Shown here: one piece after another, positions 1 to 8,822 of the stretch
How the letters are laid out: every line of letters starts with the position of its first letter
Position numbering within the stretch: the first letter of the stretch is position 1
DNA from: Acinetobacter haemolyticus
Lineage (GTDB): Bacteria; Pseudomonadota; Gammaproteobacteria; Pseudomonadales; Moraxellaceae
Reading direction: 5' to 3'
NCBI RefSeq assembly: GCF_900406815.1
Contig: NZ_OVCN01000015.1
Span: forward strand, 35,756 to 99,755
Length of the DNA: 64,000 bases
Position numbers and translations under genes: made by a program
Notes under the pieces: generated by a model
Told to the model about the DNA's origin: nothing
The model's input: the letters and a program-made list of their open reading frames with translations, nothing else
The model's database searches: none

Positions 1-435
1 CAGAAAGAGATTGAACATCTTTTCGAAAAGCAAGGCGTGGCGGAACTCATCCCGGATTTAGACATGCGTGGACGTTCTCAACAGGCACTGGCAGATTTGC
101 AAGACTTGGGGCTACAACCCAAAGGCGAACCATTACAAAGTAAAAATGTCGAATTACCTGAAGCACTAGGTTGGATCTACGTTTCGGAAGGCTCAACTTT
201 AGGCGCAGCATTTTTATTTAAAGAAGCACAAAAGTATTTAGGTTTTTCTGAAACTTTTGCTGCTCGAAATCTTGCTGCCTATCCAGAAGGACGTGCCAAA
301 GTATGGAAACGCTTTGTACAGGCTTTAGATGAAGCAGGCTTTGATCAATCTCAACAAGACCGTGTGATCCAAGGGGCTTTAGATGCTTTTGGTTATTTTG
401 GTGATGCACTTAACAGATTGGATCAAAAGCACTAA
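1..435 (+). CDS. Haem oxygenase family protein, 5' truncated by window edge
   Basis: The reading frame is open from base 1, so the real start lies upstream and the GTG at 37 is internal. The visible C-terminal part contains GWIYVSEGSTLGAAFLFKEA, which resembles the distal-helix region of bacterial biliverdin-producing haem oxygenases (the flexible glycine-containing haem-pocket helix). The protein would open haem to biliverdin, CO and iron in the cytoplasm. The downstream Fur box and PepSY operon fit a role in iron acquisition. The N-terminal part with the proximal haem histidine is outside the window, so the family call rests on the C-terminal half only. Confidence 0.7.
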   Translation, partial: QKEIEHLFEKQGVAELIPDLDMRGRSQQALADLQDLGLQPKGEPLQSKNVELPEALGWIYVSEGSTLGAAFLFKEAQKYLGFSETFAARNLAAYPEGRAKVWKRFVQALDEAGFDQSQQDRVIQGALDAFGYFGDALNRLDQKH

Positions 436-537
436 ATCATTGAGAAGCAATTTTTATTTATCCAGATTGGGGAAATACACAGCAAAGATTAGAAAATTCT
501 CAAAGCACTTAACTCATCAAACTATGCCTAACTGAGT

Positions 538-972
538 ATGAAACATATGGATCACACAGAGAATAAGTTAAATATGGAACTAACCTCCGCACCATCACCA
601 GAAAATAAAGTCGCACGTTCGATTTGGTGGCGCATGTTATTTATATGTCTCGCTTGGTTATGCATTGCATTAGGCGTACTCGGGATTTTTATTCCCGGTT
701 TACCAACTGTCGATTTTATTTTATTGGCAGTCTTCTTTGCGGCGAGGGGATCAGAAAAGCTTCATCAATGGCTATTAAATCATCGCTTTGTCGGTCCGAT
801 CATAAAAGAATGGAGGGAAAATCGTCGCATACCTAAAAAAGCGAAATATATGTCAACTGTGAGTATGAGTGTCGCTGCAGGTCTTATGATCTGGACGATT
901 CCACATCCTTGGGTGGTATATCCGCTCATTGCCTGTATGGCTGCAGTTCTGATTTGGATGTGGAGCAAATAG
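538..972 (+). CDS. DUF454 (YbaN-like) inner-membrane protein
   Basis: A 144-residue protein with three hydrophobic segments. The DUF454 signature is visible: a first transmembrane helix followed by LGVLGIFIPGLPTVDFILLA, then an amphipathic stretch AARGSEKLHQWLLNHRFVGP and a basic ENRRIPKKAK segment before two more helices. The family is widespread in proteobacteria and its function is unknown. It lies about 100 bp after the haem oxygenase gene, and YbaN-like genes often sit near haem or iron genes. An internal ATG at 574 is an alternative start that would still keep all membrane segments. Confidence 0.75.
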   Translation: MKHMDHTENKLNMELTSAPSPENKVARSIWWRMLFICLAWLCIALGVLGIFIPGLPTVDFILLAVFFAARGSEKLHQWLLNHRFVGPIIKEWRENRRIPKKAKYMSTVSMSVAAGLMIWTIPHPWVVYPLIACMAAVLIWMWSK

Positions 973-1018
973 TTAATTCGATCTATCTATACAGGATTGT
1001 GGGACTAAATGCATAAAA

Positions 1019-1047
1019 TTGAACCATATATTTATGATAATAATTAT
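1019..1047 (+). promoter_or_regulatory. Candidate sigma70 promoter overlapped by Fur box
   Basis: TTGAAC at 1019-1024 and AATTAT at 1042-1047 are separated by 17 bp. The Fur-like box at 1036-1054 covers the -10 element, so iron-bound Fur would block RNA polymerase. This promoter would drive the DUF3649/PepSY/DUF3325 genes. Confidence 0.45.
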
Positions 1048-1054
1048 CATTATT
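1036..1054 (+). promoter_or_regulatory. Fur box
   Basis: GATAATAATTATCATTATT matches the 19-bp consensus GATAATGATAATCATTATC at 16 positions. It lies about 100 bp upstream of the start of the DUF3649 gene and predicts iron-repressed expression of the three-gene operon that follows. Confidence 0.75.
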
Positions 1055-1152
1055 GTTATTTTTATTGGTTTTGTGTATCCTCCAAGCACTTTTTTAATAA
1101 TAGATTAAGGTGGGGATGATCTCAAATAGTCCTCACCACTATTGGTATCGTT

Positions 1153-1500
1153 ATGACTATTGAAGCATCAGTTCCCTTTGTCGCCACTAAGACCGTTTCC
1201 AAAAAAAATATTCAACGATCAGCTTTAATTAAATATCGTCTGATGGTCTTATCTCGCTTTGTATTGGCAATTTTTGGTGGTTATTACTTTGCAGCTATTG
1301 CAGCGATGCTAATTGTATTTTTATTTCCAACTGAACCATTAAAAGCAAATACTGTTTTAAGCGTCACCATGCTGGCTTTTATCATTCATTGTGCTTTGTT
1401 CATTTGGGTTTTTATGGTCAACTCAACGCTTAAAGTCTGGCTCTCAGTGGTACTGCCGAGTGTATTGATGACCCTGATCTATTTATTGTTACAAGGGTGA
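1153..1500 (+). CDS. DUF3649-like membrane protein of iron-associated operon
   Basis: A 115-residue, three-helix membrane protein with a short basic N-terminal tail. Its size, topology and position directly before a PepSY protein and a DUF3325 protein match the DUF3649 family found in Fur-controlled operons beside TonB-dependent receptors. The molecular function is unknown; roles in siderophore-iron release or ferric reduction have been suggested for the whole set. It is followed after 4 bp by the PepSY gene, so the two are probably co-transcribed. Confidence 0.65.
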   Translation: MTIEASVPFVATKTVSKKNIQRSALIKYRLMVLSRFVLAIFGGYYFAAIAAMLIVFLFPTEPLKANTVLSVTMLAFIIHCALFIWVFMVNSTLKVWLSVVLPSVLMTLIYLLLQG

Positions 1501-1504
1501 CATC

Positions 1505-3199
1505 ATGCGTGTTGATGGTAAAAATGAAGGACCACGCCAATCGATGTCTTGGCTGCATACTTGGGCGAGTTTACTGCTAGGTTGGTTGTTATATGCAGTA
1601 TTTTTAACTGGAACGTTGAGCTTCTTCCAAAATGAAATTACCGTTTGGATGAAACCAGAGCTACACCAATCTGTGAATACAGTTTCACAGCAACAACAAC
1701 TTAGCCATGCCTTGGCATATTTGCATCAGAAAGGTCAAAATGCTGAGAGTTGGAATATTCGTTTTGCCAATGAAAGACAACCCGCCATTATGCTGAATAT
1801 CCGTCAAGCTGGTGAGGAGCGACGACGTGGTGGAGAGATTTACTTAGACACTCAAACAGGTCAAGAAATCAAAGCGAGAGAAACCAGAGGTGGAGCTTTT
1901 CTCTATCGGTTCCATTTTGAGCTATATGGCATGCCGCGTATTTGGGGACGCTGGATTGTCGGTATCGCAACACTGTTAATGTTTGTCGCTATTATTAGCG
2001 GGATTATCACGCATAAAAAGATTTTCAAAGATTTCTTTACTTTCCGACCTGCCAAAGGGCAACGTTCGTGGTTGGATGCACACAATGCGACGGCGGTTTT
2101 CGCTTTACCTTTTCACTTCATGATTACTTTTAGTGGTTTATTGCTGCTGATGCATTTGTTTATGCCTTGGGCGATGAATACACATTACGGTGATGTGCGA
2201 AGTTTCTATCAGATTCTCAATCAACCTGTTGCTCAAACACCTGAACAAGCCCGTTTACTGGAAGAACAAAAACAAAAAGGGGTGCTGACAGGACGAGGAA
2301 GTCGTGGTGGTGGTCGTGTTGAATCAGGACAAGATAATCAGCCTGTTGAGGCTGCGAAAATGGTTGAGTTAACTGCGCTGACACAATCTGTTCAACATAG
2401 TTGGTTAAACAATCCTATATCTTCGATCAGGGTCAATAAACCCAATACTGTAGAAGCCGAAATACAATATACCGCTACACGTACCACAACTTTAATGGAT
2501 CGAGAAAGTATCCCATCATTAAAATTTAATGCGGTAACTGGTCAAGAAATAGATGAGGCGAAGCCTGTCAATTCGACTCCAAAAGCAATCTATACCTTAG
2601 TGACATGGCTTCATATGGCACATGGCGTAGATTCGGTTTTACGTTGGTTGTTATTTTTATCAGGCGTGTTAGGTACGATGATGATCGCATCTGGACTTAT
2701 TCTATGGGTGGTTAAACGCGTACCTGATGTCCAAAAGTTGGGCTACAAACCTGTTGGACATCGTGTGGTTGAAGTTTTAAATATTGCAGCGATTACAGGA
2801 TTACCAATTGCTTGTGCTTCATACTTCTTTGCCAATCGACTGATTCCAGCTCAAATTGTTGAACGTTCCCCAATTGAAATTAAGGTATTTTTTATCACTT
2901 GGTTGTTGTGTTTAGCCCATGCCGCGATTCGCCAGCATCGTCCTGCATGGTTGGAACAACTTGCTTTGGCTGCGGTCATGTTTTTATTGATTCCAATACT
3001 CAATGTTTTCACAGGAGGTTTGCCACTCTGGAAAAGTATTTATTTGGGTCAATGGATGATTGCAAGCTTTGATCTGGTTTCGATTACTTTAGGACTGATC
3101 TTTATTTATGCTTACTACAAGCTAAAACGTTATCAAGGTTTACCGATCAAGAAAAAAACACAGCCTAGAAATACGACTGCACAGGAGTCAGTAGAATGA
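1505..3199 (+). CDS. PepSY-associated TM-helix (PiuB-like) membrane protein
   Basis: A 564-residue protein with an N-terminal transmembrane helix (about residues 17-40), a periplasmic PepSY-like region, two helices near residues 145-165 and 195-220, a Gly/Arg-rich insert (RGSRGGGRV, around 262), and a helical C-terminal membrane part with conserved histidines (WLHMAHGVDS). This is the layout of the PepSY_TM family, which includes PiuB and putative inner-membrane ferrisiderophore reductases. It is the second gene of the Fur-box-preceded operon and its stop overlaps the next start. Reduction or release of iron in the periplasm is inferred from family context. Confidence 0.8.
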   Translation: MRVDGKNEGPRQSMSWLHTWASLLLGWLLYAVFLTGTLSFFQNEITVWMKPELHQSVNTVSQQQQLSHALAYLHQKGQNAESWNIRFANERQPAIMLNIRQAGEERRRGGEIYLDTQTGQEIKARETRGGAFLYRFHFELYGMPRIWGRWIVGIATLLMFVAIISGIITHKKIFKDFFTFRPAKGQRSWLDAHNATAVFALPFHFMITFSGLLLLMHLFMPWAMNTHYGDVRSFYQILNQPVAQTPEQARLLEEQKQKGVLTGRGSRGGGRVESGQDNQPVEAAKMVELTALTQSVQHSWLNNPISSIRVNKPNTVEAEIQYTATRTTTLMDRESIPSLKFNAVTGQEIDEAKPVNSTPKAIYTLVTWLHMAHGVDSVLRWLLFLSGVLGTMMIASGLILWVVKRVPDVQKLGYKPVGHRVVEVLNIAAITGLPIACASYFFANRLIPAQIVERSPIEIKVFFITWLLCLAHAAIRQHRPAWLEQLALAAVMFLLIPILNVFTGGLPLWKSIYLGQWMIASFDLVSITLGLIFIYAYYKLKRYQGLPIKKKTQPRNTTAQESVE

Positions 3200-3531
3200 C
3201 AGCTTTGCTACTATGGTGTGTATGTGTGGTTGGGTTGTCGAGTCTGGCTTGTGCGATGGCGAAGCACCAACGTGATATTTTCTCAGATCAAGTCAGTCAA
3301 CGAAAATGTCGTTTATTTCAAATTGTAGGTTGGAGCTTGCTGATTATATCTGCGGGACTCGCCGCATATTTTAAAGGCATCTCAATTGGTTTGTCAGAAT
3401 GGCTAGGCTGTGTCAGTTTTGCCGCTTTGGCGGTTGGATTGTTATTAAGCTATACGCCTAAAAAGATCTTGAAAGCAAATGCTGTGGTCGCAGTGCTATT
3501 TTTGATTTTGTTGTTTATACACCTGCTATAG
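3196..3531 (+). CDS. DUF3325 membrane protein
   Basis: A 111-residue protein of three helices, starting MTALLLWCVCVVGLSSLACAM. The start ATGA overlaps the stop of the PepSY gene, indicating translational coupling. Small DUF3325 proteins nearly always follow PepSY proteins in Fur-regulated clusters. The function is unknown. No TonB-dependent receptor is present next to this operon; the nearest one in the window lies at 58 kb. Confidence 0.75.
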   Translation: MTALLLWCVCVVGLSSLACAMAKHQRDIFSDQVSQRKCRLFQIVGWSLLIISAGLAAYFKGISIGLSEWLGCVSFAALAVGLLLSYTPKKILKANAVVAVLFLILLFIHLL

Positions 3532-3555
3532 CATGTAATTCTGCATTTTCATAAA

Positions 3556-3588
3556 CAAAGCGTTAAGAGCCAAACGCTTAACGCTTTG
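3556..3588. terminator. Stem-loop between convergent genes
   Basis: A perfect 12-bp stem, CAAAGCGTTAAG and CTTAACGCTTTG, encloses a 9-nt loop. It lies between the DUF3325 gene and the oppositely oriented quinone reductase gene. There is no strong U-tract, so it is a likely but not certain bidirectional terminator. Confidence 0.55.
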
Positions 3589-3605
3589 AAACCGAATTTA
3601 GATCA

Positions 3606-4592
3606 TCACTTTTTAACAATTAGAACCAATTTTCCAACATGTTTTCCTTGCTGTAATAACTCATGAGCCTGACGGGCATTTTCAAGATCAAAGGATTGAT
3701 AAAGTATCGGTTTGAGTTGTCCTTTTGAAATTAAGGGCCAAACTTTTTCCTGAAGGGCAGCCATAACTTCAGCTTTGGCTGTAGCAGATTGAGAACGTAA
3801 CGTTGCGCCAGTATGTGTAAGACGTTTTGCCAACATTGGGAAAATGTTGATTTTCTCTGCAAGCCCTTTCAAGACACCAACTTGTAAAATCGTGCCATTC
3901 ATCGCTGCAACTTCATAGTTTTTCTGAATATAATCGCCTGCAATAATATCTAAGACAAAGTCTACACCTTGACCATTGGTATGCTTTTTAACTTCTTCAA
4001 CAAAATCTTGTTCCTTATAATTAATGGCAACATCCGCACCAATTTCTAAACTTGATTGTTGGTGTGCAGCGCTAGAAACTGTTGTAAAAATTTGAGTCGC
4101 GCCAAAGGCTCGCGTCAGCATGGTTGCGGTGGTTCCAATGCCTGAAGTACCGCCATGAATCAGAATAGAACTGTTTTCTCTAAATTTTGCATGTTGAAAT
4201 AGGTGAGACCAAACTGTCATAAATGTTTCAAGCAGAATTCCACCTTCTATTAAGGTTAAACCTTCAGGAATAAACAAAACATTATCTTGATGTGCAACCA
4301 CATATTCAGCATAACCACCGCCTTGTACCAAAGCACATACTTCATCACCAACTTTGAATTTATGAACAGATGCACCTACTTCTTTAACCACACCTGAAAC
4401 TTCTAATCCAGGTATGTCTGTCACACCTGGAGGCGGAGCATATAAACCTTGTCGTTGCATTACATCAGGGCCGTTAATGCCAGCAGCAACTACTTCAATT
4501 AAGACGCCATCATCGTTTAGCTCAGGAATAGGACGTTCACTTACTTTAATAACTTCAGGACCGCCTGCACCGTCAAATGTAATACATTTCAT
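3606..4592 (-). CDS. NAD(P)H:quinone oxidoreductase, MDR superfamily (PIG3-like)
   Basis: A zinc-free medium-chain reductase of 328 residues. It begins MKCITFDGAGGPEVIKV and has the GroES-like fold, NGPDVMQRQGLYAPPPG, the quinone-reductase HGGTSGIGTTA nucleotide-binding motif (near residue 145) and a C-terminal LENARQAHELLQQGKHVGKLVL. The family reduces quinones or alpha,beta-unsaturated carbonyls with NADPH. The start at 4592 is preferred because an AAGGA lies 11 nt upstream; an upstream ATG at 4613 has no ribosome site. It lies 84 bp after the aldehyde dehydrogenase gene with no terminator between, so it is probably second in that MerR-promoter operon. Confidence 0.85.
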   Translation of the reverse strand: MKCITFDGAGGPEVIKVSERPIPELNDDGVLIEVVAAGINGPDVMQRQGLYAPPPGVTDIPGLEVSGVVKEVGASVHKFKVGDEVCALVQGGGYAEYVVAHQDNVLFIPEGLTLIEGGILLETFMTVWSHLFQHAKFRENSSILIHGGTSGIGTTATMLTRAFGATQIFTTVSSAAHQQSSLEIGADVAINYKEQDFVEEVKKHTNGQGVDFVLDIIAGDYIQKNYEVAAMNGTILQVGVLKGLAEKINIFPMLAKRLTHTGATLRSQSATAKAEVMAALQEKVWPLISKGQLKPILYQSFDLENARQAHELLQQGKHVGKLVLIVKK

Positions 4593-4676
4593 AAATGTCT
4601 TTTTCCTTATCATAGTTTTAAATCAGTTAATTGTTGGAAACAGGATTTTCAATTTCCAATCCCGTTTTAAATAAAA

Positions 4677-6122
4677 TTAATGCGGAGACGTTTTCTTACC
4701 TAATGTGATCGCTAAAGCAAACGCTATAAACTTACCAAAAGGCGCATGCAGTAAACTTGGAAAGTTCCACCGACCTTGATCAAATATGCCTTTGGCATGA
4801 CTCATAGAGCGAAAGCCCTCAATTCCATGATAAGCACCCATGCCACTTGGACCTACTCCGCCAAATGGAAGGTCATCTTGAGCAACATGAATAAGGGTAT
4901 TGTTAATGCCTACATTACCTGATGTAGTACGACGTAGTATTTTTTTGCAATCTGCATCTTTTTCACCAAAATAGTAAAGTGCTAAAGGTTTATCTCTCGC
5001 ATTAATATAGTTAATCACTTCATCAACACTTCGATATGTACGAACAGGAAGAATTGGACCGAATATTTCTTCTCGCATAATGGCATCATCATCTTTTGCA
5101 CCAATAACAAGCGTTGGGGTTAGTGTACGTGGTCGATTAATTGCAGATTCAGGATTCATACCTACCTGAATAATACGTGCGCCATTTTTCTCAGCATCGT
5201 TAATCAGATTTTGTAAACGGCTGTAATGACGTTCATTTACAATGGACGTGTAATCCACGGTATCAGGACCATTTGGATAGAATTTTTTAACTGTTTCATC
5301 GTATTCATTAATAAATGCTTCTAGATCATCTTCATGTATCAAAGCGTAATCTGGTGCAACACAAGTTTGCCCCGCATTAGACAATTTTCCATAAGTGATG
5401 CTCCTCAAAGTTCTTGGATTAACATGACCTTTAGCGACAATCACAGGACTTTTCCCACCTAACTCAAGCGTAAGCGGCACAAGATTATCACTTGCGGCTT
5501 TCATGACTTTACGACCAACAGGTGTACTGCCTGTAAATAAAAGATGATCAAAGGGTAAGGCACTAAATTCCGCACCAATTTCAGGCCCTCCAAGAACAAC
5601 TGCAACCTCATCTATTGGAAATGTATTTGCCAACATTCGATAAATGACATCACTGGTGCGAGGTGTTAATTCTGATGGTTTTAACATGGCTCGATTTCCA
5701 GCAGCTAAAGCAGTAGCCAATGGGATCAATGTTAATGATATAGGATAATTCCACGGTGCCATGACACCAATGACACCTTTGGGTTGATATTCCACACGGG
5801 CAGTTGCAGAACGATAAAATAAACTGACATGGCGACGTTCAGCTTTCATAAAACGACCTAAGTTTTTAGTCAGGTAATCTATAGATTGAATGATACCCAC
5901 CAACTCCATCACATCCGTTTCATGATGTGAACGATGTCCAAAATCTTCACTTACGGCAGTCTGCAATTCTGTGCGATGTGCAAGCACTGCATCACGTAAT
6001 CTTTTTAAATTAGCTTTTCTTTGAAACAAAGTTGGTGGCTCTGATTGGAGAAAGGCTTGGCGTTGTTGATCCAAAATTTTATTCAAATTTTCAGTTGGAT
6101 GGGTTTTATTTAAAGCATTCAT
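4677..6122 (-). CDS. Coniferyl-aldehyde-dehydrogenase-like aldehyde dehydrogenase
   Basis: An ALDH superfamily member of 481 residues. The catalytic thiol is in SNAGQTCVAPDYAL, the general-base glutamate is in LELGGKSPV, and the oxyanion region is MAPWNYPISLTL. The C-terminal extension (FGKFIAFALAITLGKK) is hydrophobic, as in CalB-type and membrane-associated fatty aldehyde dehydrogenases. The enzyme oxidises an aldehyde to an acid with NAD(P)+; the true substrate is not evident. The start has an AGGTGA ribosome site. Its promoter (6186-6216) is one of six 19-bp-spacer MerR-type promoters in the block, and the quinone reductase gene lies downstream in the same direction. Confidence 0.88.
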   Translation of the reverse strand: MNALNKTHPTENLNKILDQQRQAFLQSEPPTLFQRKANLKRLRDAVLAHRTELQTAVSEDFGHRSHHETDVMELVGIIQSIDYLTKNLGRFMKAERRHVSLFYRSATARVEYQPKGVIGVMAPWNYPISLTLIPLATALAAGNRAMLKPSELTPRTSDVIYRMLANTFPIDEVAVVLGGPEIGAEFSALPFDHLLFTGSTPVGRKVMKAASDNLVPLTLELGGKSPVIVAKGHVNPRTLRSITYGKLSNAGQTCVAPDYALIHEDDLEAFINEYDETVKKFYPNGPDTVDYTSIVNERHYSRLQNLINDAEKNGARIIQVGMNPESAINRPRTLTPTLVIGAKDDDAIMREEIFGPILPVRTYRSVDEVINYINARDKPLALYYFGEKDADCKKILRRTTSGNVGINNTLIHVAQDDLPFGGVGPSGMGAYHGIEGFRSMSHAKGIFDQGRWNFPSLLHAPFGKFIAFALAITLGKKTSPH

Positions 6123-6185
6123 TTTTCACCTCACGATATGAAGACAACGATTAATGTCTACATGGATGTGGAACTCGTTAAGATG

Positions 6186-6216
6186 ACTATAAGATTAAAG
6201 CTAACTTCAATGTCAA
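6186..6216 (-). promoter_or_regulatory. MerR-type promoter for the aldehyde dehydrogenase operon
   Basis: On the minus strand, -35 TTGACA (6216-6211), a 19-bp spacer TTGAAGTTAGCTTTAATCT and -10 TATAGT (6191-6186). The spacer is 2 bp longer than the sigma70 optimum and holds a dyad related to TTAAAG-N4-CTTTAA, as in the five sister promoters. Confidence 0.8.
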
Positions 6217-6394
6217 CTATAATAAATCAAAAGTTAGAAAATAATTTGAAGAGCTGTAGGAAATGTGTAAGTAAAATTTGATAGGAAATATGGGGGAATA
6301 AATAAATCTTTTTCTATTCAACAATCAACAGACCGATTAAATAAAATTCAATTTTTAAACTTACATTTTTGCAATCAAAAGCTGACTGAAAGCA

Positions 6395-6425
6395 TTGACC
6401 TTGAGGTGAACTTTAATCTTAGTAT
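6395..6425 (+). promoter_or_regulatory. MerR-type promoter for the alpha/beta hydrolase gene
   Basis: -35 TTGACC (6395-6400), 19-bp spacer TTGAGGTGAACTTTAATCT, -10 TAGTAT (6420-6425). It diverges from the aldehyde dehydrogenase promoter; together they occupy the 411-bp gap 6123-6533, which holds nothing else recognisable. The leader to the start codon is about 100 nt. Confidence 0.75.
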
Positions 6426-6533
6426 GGAGTAACTATCTGAAGAGATAGTGCCATATTTATCCAATTTACTGACATTGATTAGAACATACATTAGCAATCG
6501 AAATGTGTAAATTTTGCACAGGAGAAACAAACA

Positions 6534-7367
6534 ATGGCATACGTTACAACAAAAGATGGTGTTGAGATTTTTTATAAAGACTGGGGGCCTAAAGATGCTC
6601 AAGTCTTATTTTTCCATCATGGATGGCCACTTAGTTCTGATGACTGGGACGCACAATTACTATTCTTTTTAAATGAGGGGTTCCGTGTGGTGGCCCATGA
6701 TCGTCGAGGACATGGTCGTTCTAGTCAAGTATGGGATGGTCACGATATGGATCATTATGCTGATGATGTTGCGGCAGTAGTACAACATCTAGGTTTAAAA
6801 AAAGCTATTCATATTGGTCATTCCACTGGCGGTGGTGAAGTTGCACATTATATTGCACGTCATGGTGAAGAGAATGTAGCAAAAGCGGTATTGGTTAGCG
6901 CAGTTCCACCCATTATGGTAAAAACTGAAAATAATCCTGAAGGACTTCCAAAAGAAGTATTTGATGATCTACAAAATCAGCTCTTTAAAAATCGTGCTGA
7001 GTTTTATTACAACCTACCAGCGGGACCATTTTATGGGTTCAACCGTGATGGTGTTGAGCCATCTGAACCTATTATTTGGAATTGGTGGCGTCAAGGCATG
7101 ATGGGTGGAGCCAAAGCACATTATGATGGGATTGTCGCATTTTCTCAGACTGACTTTACCGAGGATCTAAAAAAGATCTCAGTGCCAGTATTAGTTATGC
7201 ATGGTGATGATGACCAAGTGGTACCTTACGAAAACTCTGGGGCTTTATCTGCCAAACTCGTGCAGAATGGAACGTTAAAAACTTATAAGGGTTTTTCACA
7301 TGGAATGCTGACGGTAAATGCAGATGTCATTAATCCTGATTTATTAGCATTTATCCGTGAGTCTTAA
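6534..7367 (+). CDS. Alpha/beta hydrolase, non-haem haloperoxidase/perhydrolase type
   Basis: A 277-residue alpha/beta hydrolase. The nucleophile elbow GHSTGGGE places Ser97 as nucleophile; the acid is in MHGDDDQVVP and the histidine in GFSHGMLTVN near the C-terminus. FFHHGWPLSSDDWDAQ and HDRRGHGRSSQ are typical of bacterial cofactor-free chloroperoxidases, which form peracids from carboxylic acids and H2O2 or act as esterases. AGGAGA precedes the ATG. It is a single-gene unit between a MerR-type promoter and a strong terminator at 7393. The real substrate is unknown. Confidence 0.85.
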   Translation: MAYVTTKDGVEIFYKDWGPKDAQVLFFHHGWPLSSDDWDAQLLFFLNEGFRVVAHDRRGHGRSSQVWDGHDMDHYADDVAAVVQHLGLKKAIHIGHSTGGGEVAHYIARHGEENVAKAVLVSAVPPIMVKTENNPEGLPKEVFDDLQNQLFKNRAEFYYNLPAGPFYGFNRDGVEPSEPIIWNWWRQGMMGGAKAHYDGIVAFSQTDFTEDLKKISVPVLVMHGDDDQVVPYENSGALSAKLVQNGTLKTYKGFSHGMLTVNADVINPDLLAFIRES

Positions 7368-7392
7368 GTATTACATTAATCATATCTATGTT

Positions 7393-7426
7393 AAAAAATA
7401 GAGGCAGATACAGCCTCTATTTTTTT
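7393..7426 (+). terminator. Rho-independent terminator
   Basis: A 13-bp stem (7393-7405 with 7413-7425, core TAGAGGC/GCCTCTA), 7-nt loop AGATACA, and a run of T. It closes the alpha/beta hydrolase transcription unit. Confidence 0.9.
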
Positions 7427-7506
7427 ATAAATAAAAAATGAAAGTGCAATTAAACCTTTAATTAATCATTGTTTAGAAAATTGTATTAAGAAATTGAGAA
7501 AAACTA

Positions 7507-7537
7507 TTGACATTAAAGTTGGCTTTAATCTTAAAGT
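7507..7537 (+). promoter_or_regulatory. MerR-type promoter for the OYE/enoyl-reductase operon
   Basis: -35 TTGACA (7507-7512), 19-bp spacer TTAAAGTTGGCTTTAATCT, -10 TAAAGT (7532-7537). The spacer dyad TTAAAG-N4-CTTTAA is nearly perfect. The leader to the start codon is about 22 nt and carries the AGAGGA ribosome site. Confidence 0.8.
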
Positions 7538-7565
7538 ATAACCATACTGAAAAGAGGACACCGAA

Positions 7566-8804
7566 ATGAAAGTGTTTGAGAAATTAGTTTTACCAAATGG
7601 CTCCCAAATTCAAAACCGCATTGCCAAAGCAGCAATGGAAGAAAACATGGCTGATTTAAATCATGCACCATCTGAAGAACTGATGCGTTTATATCAAGCA
7701 TGGGCAAATGGTGGAGTAGGACTCATTATCACAGGTAATGTTATGGTTGATCGTCGTGCCATGACAGGGCCGGGTGGTGTGGTTCTGGAAAATGATAAGT
7801 TTTTAGATATTTTCAAACGTTGGGCTCAAATAGGCCGATCTCAAGGTGCGCAAGTTTGGCTGCAGATCAATCACCCTGGTCGTCAAATGCAATCAAATTT
7901 GGGACAGGAAACATGGGCACCCTCTGCTATAGGACTTGATCTAGGAAAAATGTCTGATCGTTTTAGTGTTCCGATTGAAATGACTCAAGACATGATCCAT
8001 GAAGTCATCCAACGTTTTGCGAATACTGCGCGTTTAGGTGAGCAAGCAGGATTTACGGGTGTAGAAATCCATGCGGCACATGGCTATTTATTAAGTCAAT
8101 TCCTTTCCCCACTTAGCAATCAACGCCAAGACCAATGGGGAGGTTCGCTAGAAAATCGAGCACGAATCTTAATTGAGATTGTCAAAGCAGTACGCGCAGT
8201 AGTTTCAACAACATTTACAGTCGCTGTGAAACTCAACTCTGCTGATTTTCAACGTGGCGGTTTTAGCGCTGAGGATGCACAGCAAGTCGTTCGCATGTTG
8301 AATGAATTAGCTGTCGATTTGGTAGAACTGTCTGGTGGTAGTTATGAAGCACCAGCGATGCAAGGTCAATCACGTGATGGTCGTACATTAGCGCGTGAAG
8401 CATACTTCTTAGAATTTGCTCAAGAGATTCGTAAAGTTGCCAACATGCCTGTCATGGTGACAGGAGGAATACGTCGTAAACAAGTCGCTGAAAAAGTAAT
8501 TGAAAGTGGTGTAGATATGGTGGGGATTGCGACAGCATTGGCGATTGATCCAAACTTACCAAATGAATGGCAACAAGGACGAAACGTTTCACCTGAGTTA
8601 AAACCAATTACTTGGGACAATAAAACCTTAGCTTCCCTTGCGAATATGGCGACAGTCAAATTTCAATTACGCAAATTAAGTCTTGGTAAAAGACCAAATC
8701 CGAAAGTCTCTCCTTTATGGGCGTTAATACTTCAACAAGCCGCGATGACACGCCGTACTCGTCAATATAAAAACCGTATGCGTGACTATGCATTTTCATC
8801 TTAA
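7566..8804 (+). CDS. NADH:flavin oxidoreductase, Old Yellow Enzyme family
   Basis: A 412-residue single-domain OYE TIM barrel. Visible features are the N-terminal NRIAKAAMEENMAD, WLQINHPGRQM, the substrate-binding EIHAAHGYLLSQFLSPLSNQ motif, and GGSLENRARILIEI. FMN enzymes of this family reduce activated C=C bonds such as enones and nitroalkenes. No fused 4Fe-4S or FAD domain is present, so this is not a classical 2,4-dienoyl-CoA reductase. The next gene starts 18 bp downstream, so the two are co-transcribed. Enone reduction fits an electrophile-handling regulon, but a catabolic role is also possible. Confidence 0.88.
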   Translation: MKVFEKLVLPNGSQIQNRIAKAAMEENMADLNHAPSEELMRLYQAWANGGVGLIITGNVMVDRRAMTGPGGVVLENDKFLDIFKRWAQIGRSQGAQVWLQINHPGRQMQSNLGQETWAPSAIGLDLGKMSDRFSVPIEMTQDMIHEVIQRFANTARLGEQAGFTGVEIHAAHGYLLSQFLSPLSNQRQDQWGGSLENRARILIEIVKAVRAVVSTTFTVAVKLNSADFQRGGFSAEDAQQVVRMLNELAVDLVELSGGSYEAPAMQGQSRDGRTLAREAYFLEFAQEIRKVANMPVMVTGGIRRKQVAEKVIESGVDMVGIATALAIDPNLPNEWQQGRNVSPELKPITWDNKTLASLANMATVKFQLRKLSLGKRPNPKVSPLWALILQQAAMTRRTRQYKNRMRDYAFSS

Positions 8805-8822
8805 ATATCGAGGGCAGATTTG

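Noticed and set aside
4414..4674. An 86-codon plus-strand frame across the start of the quinone reductase gene
   Set aside because: It overlaps the N-terminal half of a well-supported gene and has no ribosome site.
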